From a virus, in IMG/VR virus record IMGVR_UViG_3300003690_000022, positions 1 to 42,677 of that record: a stretch of 42,677 nt of DNA; one strand, 5' to 3'. The position numbers and the translations under genes were made by a program. Below are positions 27,839-36,586 of the stretch, one piece after another; within the stretch, counting starts at the first letter, position 1; the number at the start of each line of letters is the position of its first letter. The notes below the pieces were generated by a model that saw only the letters and a program-made list of their open reading frames with translations, had not been told where the DNA came from and did no database searches.

Positions 27839-28570
27839 CTATTTCCCCTTCGGGTGCGCCTTCCTCATGTGGCCCCCTATCTTCGGACTGAGGCCTTCTT
27901 CGGTTTCAGCGGTGACGATGTGGTCGCACCGCTTACATTCGCGCTGATAAAGTTCACGCGTTTCCGGCTCAGGTCCAGGCTCCGGCTCAGACTCGTCGGC
28001 CTGCACTGGTGCCGGTGCCACCGCTGAACCATTGCTCCGCATGGCCTCCAACATTCCCCGCTGGATGTCCATGCCCTCTTCACGTTCGATGCGCTCACGC
28101 CGCTCTTCCATCGCCAGCCATTCCTGTTTATGGCGGTGGACCATGTGCTGCCGCACCTCGTAAGGAGATGCGATATTGCTCTTAGTGCAGACTACGAACC
28201 CAAACTCGTCGCACACCTTCCGTAGCAGGTGGTCAGGGTGCATGTAGCACTTCAAAGTGCCCTCTGGCGGGCGGAAACCAGGGTCGTATATGGTGAAGGC
28301 TCGCTTACCGCTGGGCAGCCTCTTCTTTAGCTGCGCTGGCAGCATGTTGTTGCTCACCAGGGAATCCAGCCCGGTCTCCGTGTTGAACACCGTGGTATAC
28401 CCGGGCCCCTTAACAGCGGTCTCCACCATTGGCACCGGGAGCTCTTCGTCAGGTAGGTGGACGATATTGCCGCCAACCTCCTGAGTAGTCCGCTCCATGC
28501 CTTCGTCAGGGACCACGCCCTTTTCAGCGAGTTCCTTGAGAATGTCCAGGGTATCGGTATCAGTTACCAC
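27839..28570 (-). CDS. Zinc-finger protein in the capsid block (243 aa)
   Basis: ATG 28570 in overlap with the previous gene. Residues 110-155 hold C-Y-M-H-P-D-H ... C-D-E-F-G ... C-T-K-S ... H-M-V-H-R-H, and the C-terminus has C-K-R-C-D-H-I-V ... G-G-H-M-R-K-A-H, a C2H2 finger. A Pro/Glu linker (E-P-E-P-G-P-E-P-E) separates them. Zinc fingers in a virion-assembly gene are unusual; the protein may be packaged, scaffold-like or regulatory. Confidence 0.7.
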   Translation of the reverse strand: MVTDTDTLDILKELAEKGVVPDEGMERTTQEVGGNIVHLPDEELPVPMVETAVKGPGYTTVFNTETGLDSLVSNNMLPAQLKKRLPSGKRAFTIYDPGFRPPEGTLKCYMHPDHLLRKVCDEFGFVVCTKSNIASPYEVRQHMVHRHKQEWLAMEERRERIEREEGMDIQRGMLEAMRSNGSAVAPAPVQADESEPEPGPEPETRELYQRECKRCDHIVTAETEEGLSPKIGGHMRKAHPKGK

Positions 28571-28947
28571 TACACCCCTCCGGCCAATACGAGTTGTCGC
28601 TGTTCCATCACGTCGTGGTACCCACCTTCCAGATCGGTAAGGACGATGTCCTCTACGTCAAAGGGTTGATTCCTGAGACCGTCGGCGAAGTCCATTAGAT
28701 CGCCAACCTTTTCCACCGAGACGAAACGCCCACCCTCCGCTACCCCGCCCGGGATACTGAGTTCGTCGCTGAAGTCGCTGGCAAGCCCCATGTCTGTGAC
28801 GTAATCGGCCGGCTTGTCGTTACGCACCACGAGGATGTGGCGCCAGCGTCGAAGGCTCTGTGAATCCAGCGCTGGCCCATTGGTCTCGTAGAGCAAGATG
28901 GCGGGCTCGTCCATCGAGATGAAGTTTGTAGTCGGTGTATCGGTCAT
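28570..28947 (-). CDS. Virion-region protein (125 aa)
   Basis: ATG 28947. Contains E-P-A-I-L-L-Y-E-T-N-G and L-R-R-W-R-H-I-L-V-V-R-N-D-K-P-A-D-Y, with an acidic middle. No family recognised. Packed between a putative decoration protein and the zinc-finger protein, so a head-completion role is possible. Confidence 0.6.
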   Translation of the reverse strand: MTDTPTTNFISMDEPAILLYETNGPALDSQSLRRWRHILVVRNDKPADYVTDMGLASDFSDELSIPGGVAEGGRFVSVEKVGDLMDFADGLRNQPFDVEDIVLTDLEGGYHDVMEQRQLVLAGGV

Positions 28948-28950
28948 CGT

Positions 28951-29631
28951 CTATCCAAGCGACCTGGGCGCTGAGCAGTAGATGAAGTCGATGTCGAAGT
29001 TGAAGGCCGTGCCGCGGTCGTCCGAGGAGATCGCTGGGCAGTACACAATCTCGGAGCTGAAAAAGCTCGTCTGTGTCGACACGAGTTCCCCGTCGATGAA
29101 GAACAGGACCGTGCCGCTGTCGTTCGGGTTCAGCTCCATCCGCAGATACTGAGTGGTGTCTGCGGCAAAGTCGTCGCCCAGCGTGAGCGCGACCGCGGCG
29201 TTGTCCGCGTCCCCTTGGACTCCAACCGCCTGCCATGTTAGGTCCTGTTGCCCCTCAATTAGGAAGCCGACCGCATCGGTGGCGACCGTGTTCAAGGTGC
29301 CGTCTTCGTCCTCAATAACGACCGCGCCTGACTCTACAGGATTGTCGGTGAGACCGAGGAACGCCGACGTAGTACTGTCCGTACTGGAACGGACTCCTGC
29401 CTCGAAGACCAGCGGGAACCCTTCGTCGGCCTCGAAAGCCTGTTCGCCTGCGATCAACGCAGCGTCTCCATCGTCCCCAGCCATTACTTGACGCCACCAG
29501 CCACCATGCTTGTTGGTGATGTCCTGAGTTGCCGAGCTGGCAACGGTCTCGTTCAGGGAAGTTACGTTGTCTCTGAGGAAATCTTCCCATAAAGTGAGTT
29601 CCCCGAAACCAGTACCTATCGCACTTGCCAT
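28951..29631 (-). CDS. Putative capsid decoration / lectin-like protein (226 aa)
   Basis: ATG 29631. Pattern F-G-E-L-T-L-W-E-D-F-L ... G-G-W-W-R-Q-V ... F-E-A-G-V-R-S-S ... V-L-F-F-I-D-G-E-L-V resembles concanavalin/LamG-like jelly rolls, in which 'F-x-I-D-G-x-x-V' forms a signature strand turn. Proteins of this kind often decorate capsids or form head fibres. It lies two genes after the major capsid gene. The role is inferred. Confidence 0.6.
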   Translation of the reverse strand: MASAIGTGFGELTLWEDFLRDNVTSLNETVASSATQDITNKHGGWWRQVMAGDDGDAALIAGEQAFEADEGFPLVFEAGVRSSTDSTTSAFLGLTDNPVESGAVVIEDEDGTLNTVATDAVGFLIEGQQDLTWQAVGVQGDADNAAVALTLGDDFAADTTQYLRMELNPNDSGTVLFFIDGELVSTQTSFFSSEIVYCPAISSDDRGTAFNFDIDFIYCSAPRSLG

Positions 29632-29681
29632 TGGGTATTCCCCTTTCCTTTCCTAGCAGGCTCTCTCATGCCTGGCCGGCA

Positions 29682-30011
29682 CTACGTCGCCCGCACTACT
29701 TCCTCAATAAAAACTGGCCCCTGTGGCCCACCTACCCTGTGATAGTTACATTCATGGAGGCCGAAACCATGCTGACCTCGGGTTACAACACATGGCTGCA
29801 CCATATCGGTCATTTCGTTTTCCTCGACCCCTACCGTCCTGCTGTAGTGGTGCCTGCGCGGTATGTACGCCCTCTTAGTTCCCCGCGGCACCGTTACCTT
29901 GAACCCGTTCACCACTCTCAGCCCGGGGTTCCGTCGAAGCGCGTACCTCCACGCCTCGTAGTAGCCCATCATGCGGACCTTGCCGTTAACTAGCCTGGCG
30001 AACTTCTTCAT
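29682..30011 (-). CDS. Small basic protein after the capsid gene (109 aa)
   Basis: ATG 30011, two bases after the capsid stop (TAGGAATG). Basic and aromatic N-terminus (M-K-K-F-A-R-L-V-N-G-K-V-R-M-M-G-Y-Y-E-A-W-R-Y-A-L-R-R), then strands. The frame is open upstream inside the capsid gene but the ATG at 30011 fits better. Possibly a head-completion protein; unknown family. Confidence 0.6.
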   Translation of the reverse strand: MKKFARLVNGKVRMMGYYEAWRYALRRNPGLRVVNGFKVTVPRGTKRAYIPRRHHYSRTVGVEENEMTDMVQPCVVTRGQHGFGLHECNYHRVGGPQGPVFIEEVVRAT

Positions 30012-30013
30012 TC

Positions 30014-30907
30014 CTATGAAGTCGGTACTGTCGCATCTGTTTGCACCTCGAAGAGCCAGTTTCCTGCACTCCGCTCCCCGTAGGCGAACTCGTCGTACTG
30101 CCACATGCTGGTCCCGCCTCCGCCGATGTCGGGCTCCTCACGGACACGGACCCATGGGGATCGCCCCTGCACAAGCACCAATGCCTGTCGGTGGAACACG
30201 CCCCCCTTGGCCGAGGTGGTGGCTGCGGTGATGGGGATGTTGCCATCCTCCCGCATAATCACCCCGCCGACCATTCCGACGGTGCCGTTCTTGAAGACAC
30301 CCGAAGTCATACCGTCCTCGAGTTGGGCGGCGAGAGCGCCAGAAGTAGGATTGAGGATTTCGTCCTCAATGTCCTTCAGTGCGAACCCGTGGAAGATGCC
30401 GAATATCTGCCCAGTCTGGGGCGCTGGCTCCGTCGTGTTCGACATGATGCGAGAACGGGATGCCCGGATGAACCCGCTGACCAGCGAGTTGCCCGTCCCT
30501 CCCAGCGAGACAGTCGCGGCGTCGATGGCCGTTATGCCGTCGATGTCCTTCTTACGCTCGATGGAGTCTTGCGCCAGCTTGCCCATACGGGCCAAGGTTT
30601 TCTTGCTAATTCGGGCACCAACGCGATCGGTGATGAACGTGTGGACCCCGGTCACCGTGGGGGTGACAAGGAATTGGGTATCTGAGAACTGCTGCGGGTT
30701 GTCCAGCTTGGTCGTCTCAGTGACGTTCTGCGCCGTCAACTGAGCCAGGGTGATCTCTTTCCAGGAGAGACCAGTGTTTTTCGTCAGGGTAACGAGGTCA
30801 ACTGACTTCGTCATCACCCCGACTTGTTCACGAGTGGTGCGGGCACTGGCGACAACGACGTCGAGTGAATCCGCTAGGGCATCAGTGGTTGTGCGGCCTG
30901 ATGGCAT
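30014..30907 (-). CDS. Major capsid protein (297 aa)
   Basis: ATG 30907, 23 bases after the scaffold stop. Length and order (scaffold, then capsid) match phage head genes. Features: N-terminal helix, W-K-E-I-T-L-A-Q-L-T-A-Q-N, central G-F-A-L-K-D-I-E-D-E-I and the C-terminal beta region G-V-F-H-R-Q-A-L-V-L-V-Q-G-R-S-P-W-V-R-V-R, Y-D-E-F-A-Y-G-E-R-S-A-G-N-W-L. The 'H-R-Q-A-L ... R ... Y-G' C-terminal pattern is common in HK97-fold capsid proteins of short-tailed phages. Confidence 0.8.
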   Translation of the reverse strand: MPSGRTTTDALADSLDVVVASARTTREQVGVMTKSVDLVTLTKNTGLSWKEITLAQLTAQNVTETTKLDNPQQFSDTQFLVTPTVTGVHTFITDRVGARISKKTLARMGKLAQDSIERKKDIDGITAIDAATVSLGGTGNSLVSGFIRASRSRIMSNTTEPAPQTGQIFGIFHGFALKDIEDEILNPTSGALAAQLEDGMTSGVFKNGTVGMVGGVIMREDGNIPITAATTSAKGGVFHRQALVLVQGRSPWVRVREEPDIGGGGTSMWQYDEFAYGERSAGNWLFEVQTDATVPTS

Positions 30908-30929
30908 TGTATTCTCCTACTAGCTAGGG

Positions 30930-31742
30930 TTAGAGAAGTCCCCGTGCTGACTGAATCGCCCAGGCCCTCGCATGGGCCTTGGGGGTGTCGTATTCGGATC
31001 CCGAATTGATGTCGCCGTATCTAGCGATGAAAGTGTCGTCATCGTCGTCGTCAACAGGGGCGTTGTTCGTAACGCCTCCGCTGAAGGCTTGCGCGGGCAC
31101 CTGTGCCTTGGTGAGTTTTGAAATCTGGTCTTTGACCTGCCGGAGCTCGGCCTGCCCCTTGGCGAAGGTTTCCATCGACTGCGGGGTTTCAAACTGCATC
31201 AAGTCTTGGTGTGAGACGCCATGCTTGGTAGCCAGCAGAGCGGCAACGTTGGTCTTATCGGTCAGGTGCTGAGCATAAGCGCCCAACTGTTGCTCCTGCT
31301 GTAGAGCTTTCTCTTCGTAAGGCTGAATCTGTTGGGCCAGTAGCTGGGCTTGCTCCTGGGTGAAGTAGCCCTGCTGAACAAGCTGGTTGGCTCTTTGCTC
31401 CGACGCTTGTCTTGCAGCCTGCTGGTTGGCCTGCTGTTGCTGTGCCTGCTGCTGTGCAGCTTCGCGTTGTCGGGAAGTTGCCAGCTCCCGCTCAAGTTCC
31501 TGCTCCCTCGAACTCGGCGCCGGGGGAACTTCGTCAACAGGGGGAGTGACCGCTACCGCCTCTGCCGGAGGCTGTACGACTGGCGTCTCGTCTGGAGCAG
31601 GGGCAACCACAGGGGTAGCCGCAGGCGCCTCTGCCGACACAGGCGGGACAGCATCCATGATCGGGGCGTCCATGTCCTCCCCGGTGGGAGTAGGCGCCTG
31701 AACCTCGACTTCGGGTTCTTTTGTCTCTGGAGTTGCCATCAT
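30930..31742 (-). CDS. Scaffolding protein (270 aa)
   Basis: ATGATG at 31742/31739 behind GAAAGGA. Long Pro/Ala/Glu/Val-rich N-terminal third, then a Gln/Ala-rich coiled coil (Q-Q-A-Q-Q-Q-Q-A-N-Q-Q-A), a helical region and an acidic-basic C-terminal segment (D-D-D-D-D-T-F-I-A-R-Y-G-D). This composition and the place directly before the capsid gene identify a head scaffold. Its start lies about 15 bases after the T-tract of a terminator. Confidence 0.8.
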   Translation of the reverse strand: MMATPETKEPEVEVQAPTPTGEDMDAPIMDAVPPVSAEAPAATPVVAPAPDETPVVQPPAEAVAVTPPVDEVPPAPSSREQELERELATSRQREAAQQQAQQQQANQQAARQASEQRANQLVQQGYFTQEQAQLLAQQIQPYEEKALQQEQQLGAYAQHLTDKTNVAALLATKHGVSHQDLMQFETPQSMETFAKGQAELRQVKDQISKLTKAQVPAQAFSGGVTNNAPVDDDDDDTFIARYGDINSGSEYDTPKAHARAWAIQSARGLL

Positions 31743-31756
31743 GGTCCTTTCGGGCA

Positions 31757-31788
31757 AATAAAAAAGACCCACGAACGAGTCGTGGGCC
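31757..31788 (-). terminator. Intrinsic terminator upstream of the scaffold gene
   Basis: On the minus strand CCCACGA, loop CTCGT, TCGTGGG is followed by TCTTTTTTATTT. It would end transcripts coming from portal, virion protein and tRNA. It sits right in front of the scaffold ribosome site with no room for a promoter between, so scaffold and capsid expression must rely on readthrough or antitermination. Confidence 0.8.
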
Positions 31789-31851
31789 TCTAACCGTGAG
31801 ACGGTATTCAGTTTTCGAGAGCAGGCTTAGCGCGTTAGCGCCTCACCTGCA

Positions 31852-31923
31852 TGGTTGCGGGACCGAGAGTTGAACTCGGCGTAAAGGGCTTATGAGACCC
31901 TTATTGCTCCGGCATTTCCCGCT
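31852..31923 (-). tRNA. tRNA-Met-like (anticodon CAT) with reduced D-arm
   Basis: Minus strand. Acceptor AGCGGGA/TCCCGCA has six pairs and an A-A mismatch at 1-72; discriminator A and CCA are encoded. Anticodon stem AGGGT/GCCCT with loop CTCATAA gives anticodon CAT. A 5-nt variable loop is followed by a canonical T-arm CCGAG-TTCAACT-CTCGG. The D-arm is only TGC-CGGA-GCA. Total 72 nt. The strong T-arm and anticodon arm make it a real or recently functional tRNA; the missing 1-72 pair recalls initiator tRNA, but the anticodon stem lacks the exact initiator pattern. It overlaps the 3' end of the 31890 gene by 34 bases. Confidence 0.7.
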
Positions 31924-32102
31924 AATTGGGATTCTTGCATATGAAGAATCGATTTGTCAACTACCCCGTTCAACATGCAGCCACCGTTCTTCTCGATGAT
32001 CGCTCTCATTCCCTTGTCAGTCATGCCCCGGCCGCCGTTCTTCTTGAATAGAACATCCCGGCAGTCTGCAAAGATGGAACCGCTCGCTTGACGTTTACAC
32101 AT
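31890..32102 (-). CDS. Small protein overlapping the tRNA (70 aa)
   Basis: ATG 32102 is in TAATG overlap with the stop of the giant virion gene, so translational coupling is likely. Contains K-N-G-G-R-G-M-T and I-E-K-N-G-G-C-M-L-N, four Cys, no known domain. Its last 11 codons and TAA lie inside the tRNA gene, the TAA within the anticodon loop (TCATAA). Function unknown. Confidence 0.6.
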   Translation of the reverse strand: MCKRQASGSIFADCRDVLFKKNGGRGMTDKGMRAIIEKNGGCMLNGVVDKSILHMQESQLAGNAGAIRVS

Positions 32103-35100
32103 TATCTCACAAATCCTGGTACACGAATTGGTCTAGTCGGTTGCGGAGGTCCAGCCGGTGCTGGCGTCGACGACGGCTGCGGGGCTTGCCCCGGCGCAGC
32201 TGGCCTGGGAGTCTGAATATTCAACCTGAGCGGCCTATCGTAGAAATTGAACCAGAGCCCAGAGCCTATCTCCCGTTGGCGCTGCAGCTCCACATCCCGT
32301 ACCGTATCTGGCATACTCAACATCCAATCATCCTTATGCGCTAGAACGTAATCCCTGATTGCACTCCCGTAGGTCTGGACAAGCCACCGGTCCAATAGGA
32401 GATTGATACGATCCCAGTCCAAGGAGGTCTTGACCGGGATGGCATCAAGCATCTTCTCTCGACGCTCGAAGTATAGATCAGAGACGGCGTCCTCTAAGCG
32501 TTGATTCTCTAGAATCCATTTCTCCAACTCTTTCACTGAGCCCGCGTCTCCTAGCGCTCTGATCGCCCACAGCACATTCGTGGCACCGCGGTGCTCTGCC
32601 CGTATCCTGCTCCGCTCCTTGTCGTACCACTTCCTGCTTGCCCCTTGAAGGCCACGAGCCATAGATTCAGCGGCAGTAGTCATCTCCGCCTCGAAATCCT
32701 CCCGTTCCTCTCGGACAACATCCAGCCGGACTTGCGTGTTCTTGTCCGCCCTGCGGTAGTTCAAGTCGTCGATTTCTTCCATAAGACGTTCTAATTCCGG
32801 TTGCTGCCGCTCCGCCCCTTTCTGCTGCGCCCGGTTTAAGTCCCCCCACTCCTTCACGGGCTGACCCTCGAGAGTTGCCTGCCCTGAATTCACGGCCCAC
32901 TGATCTCGGGCCATTGTGCGTTTCTCATATGGGCTTATCCCCCGCTCTCGTGTGCCTATCAAGTTGCCGACAAAGGTCTCAATCCCTACTGCCTGACGTT
33001 TAACTCCCGCAAGCGCCTCTAGCCCGGCGGTTGTGAATGGTTCGACATAGAATGGCATCAGGTCCTCGGAGAGCATCCGCCCCAGCCCCAGTGGGGACCG
33101 CGTGTCCTCCCCGGTGAAAGCGGCCTTGCCGGTCACGAGGTCAAACACATCGGACGTAAACGGCGAAGTCATGCCACGGAAGCTCCTGTACGCAGACAGT
33201 GCTGCCCCCTTAACGCCGTCCTCGGAGAGTCCCCGCGAGAGGTTCCCCAGAAAGCGAAGACCAGAAACCGTGACGCCCCCGACGCCGAAGACAGAGTCGC
33301 CGATCCCCACAGATAGAAAATCGCCATACCTAATGTCGTACATCCGGGGGATTCCGTTTCTGCCTTTTTTGGGATCGAGTCGGTCCCACTGACCCAACGC
33401 GGCCGCCAGCCCCGTCATGAACGCCATAGAACCAAAGAGGAAGTGCGATAAGGCCTTACGTGCCACCTGTCCCCGCAGACCCCCTTGGAAAACCGCTAGC
33501 ATAAGAGCGGCGCCAGCCCGCCGATAACGAGGCGCATACAGCAGCAGAGACCCCTCTACTGCCCTTCGAGTCGGTGTAACTCCGAGTTGCCTGGACGACA
33601 TCACGCCAAACATCTGGTCGATGCTAGTCGTCAACTCTCTATAGTCGTTCTTGTTCTTAGCCAGGACGCCAAGGGCCTTGTGCATCTCGATACGCCCCAC
33701 ATCCAGGAAGGCGTTGAAAGTGTCCGCCCCCCGACGGAATGCCGTCCCCGCTACTGGCAATCGAGATAGCACGCTGCCCCTTCCGGCAGCCACGAATTCG
33801 GAGCTGGCCAGAGGCGCAGCGCCAAACTGCACCATCTTGTCCATTACCTCTCGGGTAGCTGGCAACTGAAAATACTTGTTCGCAACGGCCGGCTGCGCTA
33901 GTGAGCGTAGGGATATCGAGGTGGCCTTGCCCCACACGAGAGGCTTGGTCAGCAACGGGATAAGCCCCTGGATTAGGAGGAATCCTGGGTCAAGCCCGGT
34001 CTCCAGCATACGGAGCACATCGTTGAAGCTGGAAATAGACTGGAGTATCTTCGGCGCCTGGTCGGTCAGGTGAAGGTTTATCTGCTCAGCCATCTCTTTC
34101 GGCATGATAAGCCCTTGGAACGCAGGCTGCCCCACCTGTGCCTCGGTAACTGGATCAGCCTGAACGCGCAGCTTAGCCTGGTTATACCCGGCGCGAGCGT
34201 CTGCTACTCGACGCCGAGAGCCGTCTGCTAAATCCTCTAGCGCGGCAATATGGGGGTCCAGTACGCGGCGGCGTGCTCTCTCGGTAACTGCCACACCTGG
34301 CGTGCGAAATGTAGGGCGTACCTCACCAAGGGGGGGTTGAACGGGCTGCTGAATACCAGTTGCCTTTTCAACGTCTGCCGCCATTTGGGGGAAGTCCCGC
34401 CTGAGCTTCGCCATACTAGGTTGTGCAGGTGTCTCACCGCGAATCACGCGTTGTAGCAAATTGCGGGCAAATTGACGGCTACGTTCTGCGTGCAGAGCCA
34501 CCTCGCGTTCCAAAGCGGTCTCTGGGAATCGCGTCTTCAACCGCTCTACAACTGTCCCCACCCCGGGCTGCTTACGAATGAATTCGGCTAGTATCGCGTC
34601 TGCCTCGGCGCGTCGACCAGCCATCAGGGTGATTCGCAACGTCTCGGTAGGGTCTGCCAAGTAGATATTCCCGCCCTGCTCTCTCCCCTGTCGCTGAGTA
34701 GGCCAGCTACGAGGCTTTGCCTGAGTCTGCTTGGCGCCGATCGCCCCCTTTATCGGGCCACGGCCAATTTCGGCCTCCTCTCCCGCCACAACTCGCTTGG
34801 TAACGACTCGCGGGAAATATCGGCCTCCCCCAAGGTCCACATCGAGCGAAATCTGTCGCGCCGCATCATCAAAGCTCGTAATCGGCTTGATCTTGACGCC
34901 CCGCTGCCGCTGCGAAGCCAAGTTCTTATCGAGGAGCGCCTTTGCCCGGCGTGCATACTCACGCTGCGCCTCATTAAGAGGGTATGCGTTGGGGAAGGTG
35001 AGCACGTCTCCAATATCCGCAGATGCGCCCTTGGGAAGCTTGACGTTTGTCACCCGCCCAAGCTTGTCTACCTTGAAGGCATGGCGGAGCTCGTCGATAG

Positions 35101-36583
35101 CGTGCATCCCGGCTACAGCAGAGGAATCGCCAGCATCACGCACGGTTAGGTAGGAAATAATGCCCTTGTGCGGCGTATCCATGGCTAGGACGGAAGGATT
35201 TACCTGATCCACAACCTGGGGGCCAACAACGGGAATCCGGTTAAGGCGCTGCCCCAGAGTTCGCGCCCAATTGTCTTTGAAATTCACGTCTAGGACCTGT
35301 TCAATCGTGGGTAGTTCAGGCAAGTACGCCTCGGTCCCGGGGGCAGCACGCTCGCTCACCGGTATCCCTGCACGAGTAGGAGGAGCGCCTTCGCCCGCTG
35401 CCCGTTTGGGGGGAGATAGGCGTATCCTCACCTCAGCAGTGCGCTTAGCACTAGCTTCGAGGATTTGCAACTCAGCCAACTCGGCCTCTGCCGCCCGAGC
35501 ATCCCTGTTAAGACCTGCCCGTTGCTGACGGAGACTAGTAATCGTATCCTGACTTTCCTTGAAAAGTCCTTCGCGTCTCACAGATTTGACAAAGACCTGA
35601 TCTATACCATCACCCCAATCGGTCAGGAATGGATTCTTCCCCTCGTGCCTAGCAATGCCTTCAACTTGAGAGTTTGATAAGCCAGTAGCCCATCTTGGCC
35701 GAACAATTCTAGCTCCCTGTGCGGCCTCAAGTTTTCCTTCAAGCTCGATAGATGCCATTGCTAAGTCATCGAGTTGTTCATTGAGGCTTGCTACCGTGTG
35801 CTGCTCCGGTGTTACAGCAGCAAGACGGTCCGCGGCCTCTTGTGGTGATACTCGAGCTGCCGGCGCTGCAGGAGCCGGAGCAACCGGAGCGGGTTCTGGT
35901 AGCGCCGCCTTGGGAGCAGTGGCAGGAGGCACGGTTGGCCGTTTCGGGAGGAGGCCACCCCTCTGAGACGTAGCCAAATCCCGTATCGACCGGCGTACAG
36001 CGGGAACAGCGGCCGCCGCCGCCTTTGTAGCAATAGGTGCCGCTGTCGCTGCTGCTCTGCCAAGCAGCGGGCCTGCGAGTGGAGCAAGCGGGGTAGCGGG
36101 CGGGACAGCCACCGCTAATTGGAGCAATGGGTTATCCAACTCTGGCCCTGTCAACGGACGTGTGCCGCCGACTACCGTCGACAGGGCACGCCCAAGACCC
36201 GCACCGGGTCTGTCAGGCGGCTGCTTCAAGCGCTCTGGGAATCGATTGAAGACTTCTTGGACTGAAGGCAGCCCACGGCCACGGACCACATCGGCGGCGG
36301 GCGTGACGAGCCTGCGCCCCAATACCTCGGCGCCTCTGACGAGCTCTGAACCTGTCCCGCCTAGCAGAAGTCGGTTCAGCAAACCAGGTTGGGGCGCCCT
36401 GGGAGGCACCGGTTTCCCGATGGGTCTGTTGAAGATCGCCGCCATGCGCTGACGCGGGTCTGGGGAAACGCGCTGGGCCGCCGATCGCTGACTACGCTCC
36501 AATGCGGCTCGGCGATCAAGGATATCCTGAGCCAACTTATCGCGCAGTCTTTTGCGGCGTTCGTCCGGCGTGTGGGTTGGCAT
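32102..36583 (-). CDS. Giant virion-associated protein (1493 aa), probable internal/ejection protein
   Basis: ATG 36583. N-terminus basic and helical, followed by Pro/Ala-rich linkers and a coiled-coil section at about 255-370. A central region follows (D-A-G-D-S-S-A-V-A-G-M-H-A-I-D-E-L-R-H, G-G-G-R-Y-F-P-R-V-V-T-K-R), then a hydrophobic helical part with L-L-Y-A-P-R-Y-R-R-A-G-A-A-L-M-L-A-V-F-Q-G-G-L-R-G and F-L-F-G-S-M-A-F-M-T-G-L-A-A-A. The C-terminus is a Pro/Gln tail. Size, the semi-hydrophobic late part and position after the portal fit inner-core or ejection proteins of short-tailed phages or 'large polyvalent protein' relatives. No protease, lytic transglycosylase or polymerase motif could be assigned. 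Confidence 0.65.
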   Translation of the reverse strand: MPTHTPDERRKRLRDKLAQDILDRRAALERSQRSAAQRVSPDPRQRMAAIFNRPIGKPVPPRAPQPGLLNRLLLGGTGSELVRGAEVLGRRLVTPAADVVRGRGLPSVQEVFNRFPERLKQPPDRPGAGLGRALSTVVGGTRPLTGPELDNPLLQLAVAVPPATPLAPLAGPLLGRAAATAAPIATKAAAAAVPAVRRSIRDLATSQRGGLLPKRPTVPPATAPKAALPEPAPVAPAPAAPAARVSPQEAADRLAAVTPEQHTVASLNEQLDDLAMASIELEGKLEAAQGARIVRPRWATGLSNSQVEGIARHEGKNPFLTDWGDGIDQVFVKSVRREGLFKESQDTITSLRQQRAGLNRDARAAEAELAELQILEASAKRTAEVRIRLSPPKRAAGEGAPPTRAGIPVSERAAPGTEAYLPELPTIEQVLDVNFKDNWARTLGQRLNRIPVVGPQVVDQVNPSVLAMDTPHKGIISYLTVRDAGDSSAVAGMHAIDELRHAFKVDKLGRVTNVKLPKGASADIGDVLTFPNAYPLNEAQREYARRAKALLDKNLASQRQRGVKIKPITSFDDAARQISLDVDLGGGRYFPRVVTKRVVAGEEAEIGRGPIKGAIGAKQTQAKPRSWPTQRQGREQGGNIYLADPTETLRITLMAGRRAEADAILAEFIRKQPGVGTVVERLKTRFPETALEREVALHAERSRQFARNLLQRVIRGETPAQPSMAKLRRDFPQMAADVEKATGIQQPVQPPLGEVRPTFRTPGVAVTERARRRVLDPHIAALEDLADGSRRRVADARAGYNQAKLRVQADPVTEAQVGQPAFQGLIMPKEMAEQINLHLTDQAPKILQSISSFNDVLRMLETGLDPGFLLIQGLIPLLTKPLVWGKATSISLRSLAQPAVANKYFQLPATREVMDKMVQFGAAPLASSEFVAAGRGSVLSRLPVAGTAFRRGADTFNAFLDVGRIEMHKALGVLAKNKNDYRELTTSIDQMFGVMSSRQLGVTPTRRAVEGSLLLYAPRYRRAGAALMLAVFQGGLRGQVARKALSHFLFGSMAFMTGLAAALGQWDRLDPKKGRNGIPRMYDIRYGDFLSVGIGDSVFGVGGVTVSGLRFLGNLSRGLSEDGVKGAALSAYRSFRGMTSPFTSDVFDLVTGKAAFTGEDTRSPLGLGRMLSEDLMPFYVEPFTTAGLEALAGVKRQAVGIETFVGNLIGTRERGISPYEKRTMARDQWAVNSGQATLEGQPVKEWGDLNRAQQKGAERQQPELERLMEEIDDLNYRRADKNTQVRLDVVREEREDFEAEMTTAAESMARGLQGASRKWYDKERSRIRAEHRGATNVLWAIRALGDAGSVKELEKWILENQRLEDAVSDLYFERREKMLDAIPVKTSLDWDRINLLLDRWLVQTYGSAIRDYVLAHKDDWMLSMPDTVRDVELQRQREIGSGLWFNFYDRPLRLNIQTPRPAAPGQAPQPSSTPAPAGPPQPTRPIRVPGFVR

Positions 36584-36586
36584 ATT

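Noticed and set aside
30041-30743. Two long plus-strand open frames opposite the major capsid gene
   Set aside because: Both are shadows; composition follows the antisense of the capsid codons and neither has a ribosome site.
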